Source: Candidatus Parcubacteria bacterium
GTDB taxonomy: Bacteria > Patescibacteriota > Minisyncoccia > 2-02-FULL-40-12 > GWA2-44-9
Length of the DNA stretch: 13,608 nt
Reading direction: 5' to 3'
NCBI GenBank assembly: GCA_019662005.1
Contig: JAIFWG010000009.1
Span: 1 to 13,608, forward strand
The notes under the pieces are model-generated. The model had not been told where the DNA came from. It made no database searches and saw only the letters and a list, made by a program, of their open reading frames with translations. This document shows, one piece after another, positions 10,689 through 13,608 of this stretch. The position numbers were made by a program, and so were the translations under genes. Position 1 is the stretch's first letter, and every line of letters starts with the position of its first letter.

Positions 10689-11792
10689 ACGAAGCTGTTC
10701 AAGACCATCAACCGGTATCCTTAAACTTTTTAACATATTCAGGGCAGCATAGTGGCCTGCCATCATAAGATCCATCGTTTCTTTTTGAGTAAAGCTGGCA
10801 AAATTAAATAGCGTAGAATATCGATGATCTGAAATAAATACTCTCTCTACGACTTTTTTATCTGCAAGTCCAAGAGGTCCAGACTTCATCCGTTCGATGA
10901 TACCCTCCATGTGATGCTTATCTTCTGCCGGCAATTTCTTTTTTAAATCCTGCAAAAGGCCCAACACTCTCATCTCTTCGTTAACCCGATCAAACATCTG
11001 AAGCTCTTTTTCATCATGGTCATTAATCAGAATGTGCATATTCCTGCGAAGATGAGTAGCCCAATGATTTCTCTGATTAAAGTCTAGCGGGGCTAACTTT
11101 AAACCATGAACATCTATAATAATGATCACGTCGAATTTGCACGAGTCATACAATGCTTGTTCCAGAGGCAGATTAGCTTTGAAAGCACCGTCTGATAGCA
11201 GAGCTTCTTTGTCTTCAAGCAAGCCCGCTTTATCACAATCACCCAAAACCACAGGCGGAAGAAATGGGGTTAAAGCCATAGATCCCCTGGCAGCAAAGGG
11301 CATAGCATCCCAATGTTTAGGATTTTTATTTGTGAACAGGAGAAGTTTGCCGGAGATCTCGTCTACTGCCGGAATAACGATTTTAATCGCTGACGGAGCA
11401 AAAACTTTTTTAAAGTTACAATGTTTTCTTATGAGAATATCAAGAAACTCTCCGGAAAAAACGGATTCTTTGCCTATTAGCCTAAGCATCGCCCTGGACT
11501 TATATATACCCTGCCTGATATGACGCATAAACGCTTTGGACTCTTTGGCTCCGCCCACTATATCCCTGGGTCGAATATCTCTCCAAACAGAGCAAAGCTT
11601 CTCAATCTCTCCATAACAACCAATGAGAGCGGTGGGAACAGCTCCAGAGTTTGCATAGATAGCAGTGATCGGAATTTTTGCTTTCTCCAGGCCCTTAGAA
11701 GCAGTTAAGAAGGCTTGGGCTGAAAAGGGTCCATTTTCTGGTCCCCCTCTACAGACAACGGCTATTTTTGAATTAGGACTCAATGCAAGCAT
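10677..11792 (-). CDS. Patatin-like phospholipase
   Basis: A 371-residue cytoplasmic patatin-fold acyl hydrolase, presumed to cleave phospholipid or other acyl esters with a Ser-Asp dyad. Seen: oxyanion-hole region AVVCRGGPENGPFSAQAFL (11-29), nucleophile elbow IYANSGAVPTA (45-55) with S49 but Ala in place of the first Gly of GxSxG, the supporting motif ARGSMALTPFLPPVVLG, and catalytic D201 in LLSDGAFKANLP. No signal peptide or membrane segment is present. The C-terminal third (about 260-360) is helical and unassigned. The upstream region has TAGACA, 16 bp, TATAGC (11812-11839), and no Shine-Dalgarno sequence. ATG 11792 lies in a CAATGC-AA-GCATTG inverted repeat (11781-11794). Stand-alone gene with its own terminator; substrate unknown. 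Confidence 0.88.
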   Translation of the reverse strand: MLALSPNSKIAVVCRGGPENGPFSAQAFLTASKGLEKAKIPITAIYANSGAVPTALIGCYGEIEKLCSVWRDIRPRDIVGGAKESKAFMRHIRQGIYKSRAMLRLIGKESVFSGEFLDILIRKHCNFKKVFAPSAIKIVIPAVDEISGKLLLFTNKNPKHWDAMPFAARGSMALTPFLPPVVLGDCDKAGLLEDKEALLSDGAFKANLPLEQALYDSCKFDVIIIIDVHGLKLAPLDFNQRNHWATHLRRNMHILINDHDEKELQMFDRVNEEMRVLGLLQDLKKKLPAEDKHHMEGIIERMKSGPLGLADKKVVERVFISDHRYSTLFNFASFTQKETMDLMMAGHYAALNMLKSLRIPVDGLEQLRPAA

Positions 11793-11794
11793 TG
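11781..11794. repeat. Inverted repeat spanning the patatin start codon
   Basis: CAATGC (11781-11786), 2-bp gap, GCATTG (11789-11794), covering ATG 11792. It could be an operator or a weak RNA fold hiding the start; it may also be chance. Confidence 0.4.
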
Positions 11795-11811
11795 GTAATG
11801 TTCTAATTCAA

Positions 11812-11839
11812 GCTATACCAAACCTATAGGATTTGTCTA
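11812..11839 (-). promoter_or_regulatory. Candidate promoter of the patatin-like gene
   Basis: TAGACA (11834-11839), 16 bp, TATAGC (11812-11817), 19 nt before ATG. The -35 box directly abuts the palindromic terminator at 11840. Confidence 0.5.
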
Positions 11840-11880
11840 TTTAAACAAAAAGAGCTGCGACGCAGCTCTTTTTGTTTAAA
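11840..11880 (-). terminator. Long palindromic terminator after HU
   Basis: Two perfectly complementary 20-nt arms (11840-11859 and 11861-11880) around one central base, with A5/T5 runs and core AGCTGC/GCAGCT. The structure is symmetric, so it can terminate in both directions; the expected client is HU on the minus strand. Confidence 0.8.
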
Positions 11881-11885
11881 TGATG

Positions 11886-11899
11886 TATCGGATCCGATA
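11886..11899. repeat. 14-bp perfect palindrome near the HU 3' end
   Basis: TATCGGATCCGATA, lying between the HU stop and its terminator. It could be a protein-binding site or a minor RNA hairpin; nothing nearby identifies it. Confidence 0.45.
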
Positions 11900-11911
11900 T
11901 GCCATTTAAAA

Positions 11912-12196
11912 CTACATGATAGCTTCTTTCAAAAGTTTACCTGGAGTAAATCGGGGCTTCTTTGAAGCTTTGATATGGATGGTTTCTCCAGTTCGAGGAT
12001 TTCGTCCTTCGCGTGCTTTTCGATCTGAAACTTTGAAGATACCAAATCCAGTGATGTTAACCTTTTCGCCTTTTCGAAGCGCATTGGTGACGATTTCGAT
12101 GAATGCATCAAGCATTTCTGCGCCTTGCTTTTTGGTAACACCTAACTTTTCTCCTAACATCTGACCTAATTGATTCTTTTTTATTGCTCCTGACAT
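11912..12196 (-). CDS. hup: HU/IHF-family DNA-binding protein
   Basis: A 94-residue nucleoid protein that bends and compacts DNA as a dimer. Seen: helical dimerisation region KKNQLGQMLGEKLGVTKKQG, then the family signature GFGIFKVSDRKAREGRNPRT with the beta-arm tip RNPRTGE, and the C-terminal FTPGKLLKEAIM. Length is standard. Start ATG 12196 is set by an exceptional Shine-Dalgarno (AAAGGAGGTG, 12201-12210) with 4-nt spacing, the best in the window, fitting high expression. It lies downstream of the RNase Y gene across 117 nt with no obvious terminator, so partial read-through is possible. HU versus IHF subunit cannot be separated from this sequence alone; HU is the more likely. Confidence 0.95.
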   Translation of the reverse strand: MSGAIKKNQLGQMLGEKLGVTKKQGAEMLDAFIEIVTNALRKGEKVNITGFGIFKVSDRKAREGRNPRTGETIHIKASKKPRFTPGKLLKEAIM

Positions 12197-12313
12197 ATGA
12201 CACCTCCTTTTCTTTAGTTTAGAGTTTCTGATCCTTGGTTTCTAGAAATCTAGCTACCGCAAACTTGAAACTTTAAAACTTGTTAAATATTTAAACCGAC
12301 CTTACTAATATAA
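12197..12313 (-). promoter_or_regulatory. HU leader and upstream region with Shine-Dalgarno and short repeats
   Basis: A strong Shine-Dalgarno lies at 12201-12210. Further up, TTTCTAGAAA (12239-12248), three near-tandem AAACTTG/AAACTTT units (12261-12282) and a 12-bp palindrome TTAAATATTTAA (12283-12294) follow each other. I find no clear -35/-10 pair; the repeats may be operator-like. Confidence 0.5.
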
Positions 12314-13608
12314 TTATCTGGCGTACTCTATCGCCCGAGTTTCTCGAATTACATTTACTTTAATTTCTCCAGGGAACTTCATTTCTTCCTCGACTTTCTT
12401 GGCCACATCTTTAGCAAGCTTTATAGCTCCTAAATCATCAATACGGGTTGGGGTAACGAATATTCTCAACTCACGTCCAGCCTGAATGGCATAAGACTTT
12501 TCGACGCCTTCAAAACTGGTAGCAATACGCTCAAGATCTTCTAAGCGCTTGAGGTATATCTCAACTGTATCTTTACGAGCGCCTGGGCGGGCTCCTGATA
12601 TAGCGTCAGCTGCCTGAACTATACGGGCTTCTAAAATAGCATATGGATACTCATCATGATGAGCTTCCATAGCCTGGACAACTCGGGTGTCCATACCGAA
12701 CTTCTGAAGGATCTTTCGGCCTATTTCAACATGGGTTCCCTGAACCTCATGGTCAACCGCCTTCCCAATATCATGGAATAATGCGCCTTTTTTTGCAATA
12801 GTGACGTCCGCACCCAGCTCAGAAGCCAACATTCCAGCAATATGGGTCATTTCAACAGAATGAAGAAGAACGTTTTGGCCATAACTGGTTCGAAATGCCA
12901 AACGACCCAATAAATACGTGAGTTTTGCGTCAACTGGACCCACACCGGTCTCAAAGAGTGCTGCTTCGCCAGCTTCTCTAATTTTGTCGTTAATTTCGTT
13001 CTTGGCTTTTTCCACCATTTCCTCAATTTTTGCTGGGTGAATGCGTCCATCTGCAATTAACTTATCGATGGCTAATTTGGCAATTTGTCTGCGAACTGGA
13101 TCAAATCCAGAAACCACCAAAGCTTCTGGCGTATCATCAATAATAATATCTACGCCAGTAAGTCGCTCGATTGCTTTAATGTTGCGTCCTTCTTTACCAA
13201 TAATCTTGCCCTTAACTTCGTCAGAAGGCAGGTTCACTACGGTAGACATTGCATCGGAAATGTGGGATCCGGCATAGCGCTGTACCGCAAGCGTAACAAT
13301 CTCTCTGGCTTTTTTATCAATCTCGTCTTTGTTTTCTAATTCTAATTTGCGGACCCTTTTATATAGATCGTCTTTATATTCTTCTTCGAGTTTTGTAATC
13401 AGCTCGGTTTTTGCAATCTCTCGATTTAATCCAGAGATGCGTTCTAACTCTTGGATTTGCCTGGCTCGAGTTTTATCAATATCTTCTTTTAGACCTGCCA
13501 GCTCTGTCGCTTTGGCTTTAAGGTGGTCTTTGTCTGCTTGAATCTCTTTGCCCTTTTTCTCAAGCTCGTCTTCTTTACGCGTTAAAAGATTTTCAATATC
13601 CTCCTCCC
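12314..13608 (-). CDS. rny: Ribonuclease Y, partial (N-terminus outside window)
   Basis: Membrane-tethered endoribonuclease that starts mRNA decay. The frame is open from TAA at 12314 through the right edge, giving about 430 residues; the N-terminal membrane anchor lies beyond 13608. Seen: a charged coiled coil at the visible N-terminus ([17 protein letters not shown] and onward), the [20 protein letters not shown] lead-in, a KH domain ([20 protein letters not shown]) and an HD domain with HDIGKA and the downstream [25 protein letters not shown] motifs. Ending ETRAIEYAR matches RNase Y. An ATG at 13249 is internal, since family-conserved sequence precedes it without interruption. No terminator is seen after the stop before HU. 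Confidence 0.96.
   Translation of the reverse strand, partial: EEDIENLLTRKEDELEKKGKEIQADKDHLKAKATELAGLKEDIDKTRARQIQELERISGLNREIAKTELITKLEEEYKDDLYKRVRKLELENKDEIDKKAREIVTLAVQRYAGSHISDAMSTVVNLPSDEVKGKIIGKEGRNIKAIERLTGVDIIIDDTPEALVVSGFDPVRRQIAKLAIDKLIADGRIHPAKIEEMVEKAKNEINDKIREAGEAALFETGVGPVDAKLTYLLGRLAFRTSYGQNVLLHSVEMTHIAGMLASELGADVTIAKKGALFHDIGKAVDHEVQGTHVEIGRKILQKFGMDTRVVQAMEAHHDEYPYAILEARIVQAADAISGARPGARKDTVEIYLKRLEDLERIATSFEGVEKSYAIQAGRELRIFVTPTRIDDLGAIKLAKDVAKKVEEEMKFPGEIKVNVIRETRAIEYAR

Noticed and set aside
11122..11523. 133-residue plus-strand ORF inside the patatin-like gene
   Set aside because: It is an antisense shadow of a gene with catalytic motifs in place.
1..13608. CRISPR array, insertion sequence, prophage, or TGA-recoded genetic code
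   Set aside because: No spaced direct repeats, transposase, integrase or phage genes were seen, and TGA ends the ThiF-like gene as a normal stop.

Overview
The window reads as a compact, AT-leaning bacterial chromosome segment. The closest match I can suggest is a Patescibacteria/CPR-type genome, at moderate confidence and by inference only. The reasons are very short intergenic gaps, many small uncharacterised proteins, a Gmad2-GerMN surface protein, a small GIY-YIG protein, a UBA-like helical extension on an ABC ATPase, and tRNA genes without an encoded CCA end. TGA is used as an ordinary stop (the ThiF-like gene), so a TGA-recoding lineage is not indicated.

Layout. At 1-389 (+) is the 3' part of an Obg-family GTPase, converging on a small unknown gene (396-677, -). 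A 128-residue unknown protein (768-1154, +) converges on a three-gene minus-strand run: DUF2238/VanZ-like membrane protein, DrrA-like ABC ATPase and DrrB-like permease (3462 down to 1179). tRNA-His (3545-3617, +) follows, then a Gmad2-GerMN protein, a small secreted unknown, and a tRNA-Arg/tRNA-Pro pair (all -). From 5325 to 9827 (-) lies the most unusual block, in transcription order: OmpR-type response regulator, E1/ThiF-like adenylating enzyme, possible GNAT/LuxI-FeeM-fold protein, and a large multi-pass GAF histidine kinase. After this come a zinc-ribbon protein, GIY-YIG nuclease, tRNA-Gly, patatin-like lipase, HU protein and the 3' part of RNase Y at the right edge.

How the genes may work together. 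The response regulator and kinase form a plausible two-component pair enclosing a translationally coupled ThiF-like/acyltransferase-like operon. Two perfect 11-bp direct repeats sit just upstream of the candidate promoter of that operon. The enclosed enzymes could make or modify a small molecule sensed by, or controlled through, the two-component pair; this is inference.

Expression architecture is distinctive. Several minus-strand genes have sigma70-like promoters (TTGACA-like, 17 bp, TATAAT-like) with the -10 box only 6-9 nt before ATG, which predicts leaderless mRNAs. Only HU and the GNAT-like gene have strong Shine-Dalgarno sequences. Terminator hairpins repeatedly contain the stop codon, and the downstream -35 box repeatedly abuts or overlaps the same hairpin.
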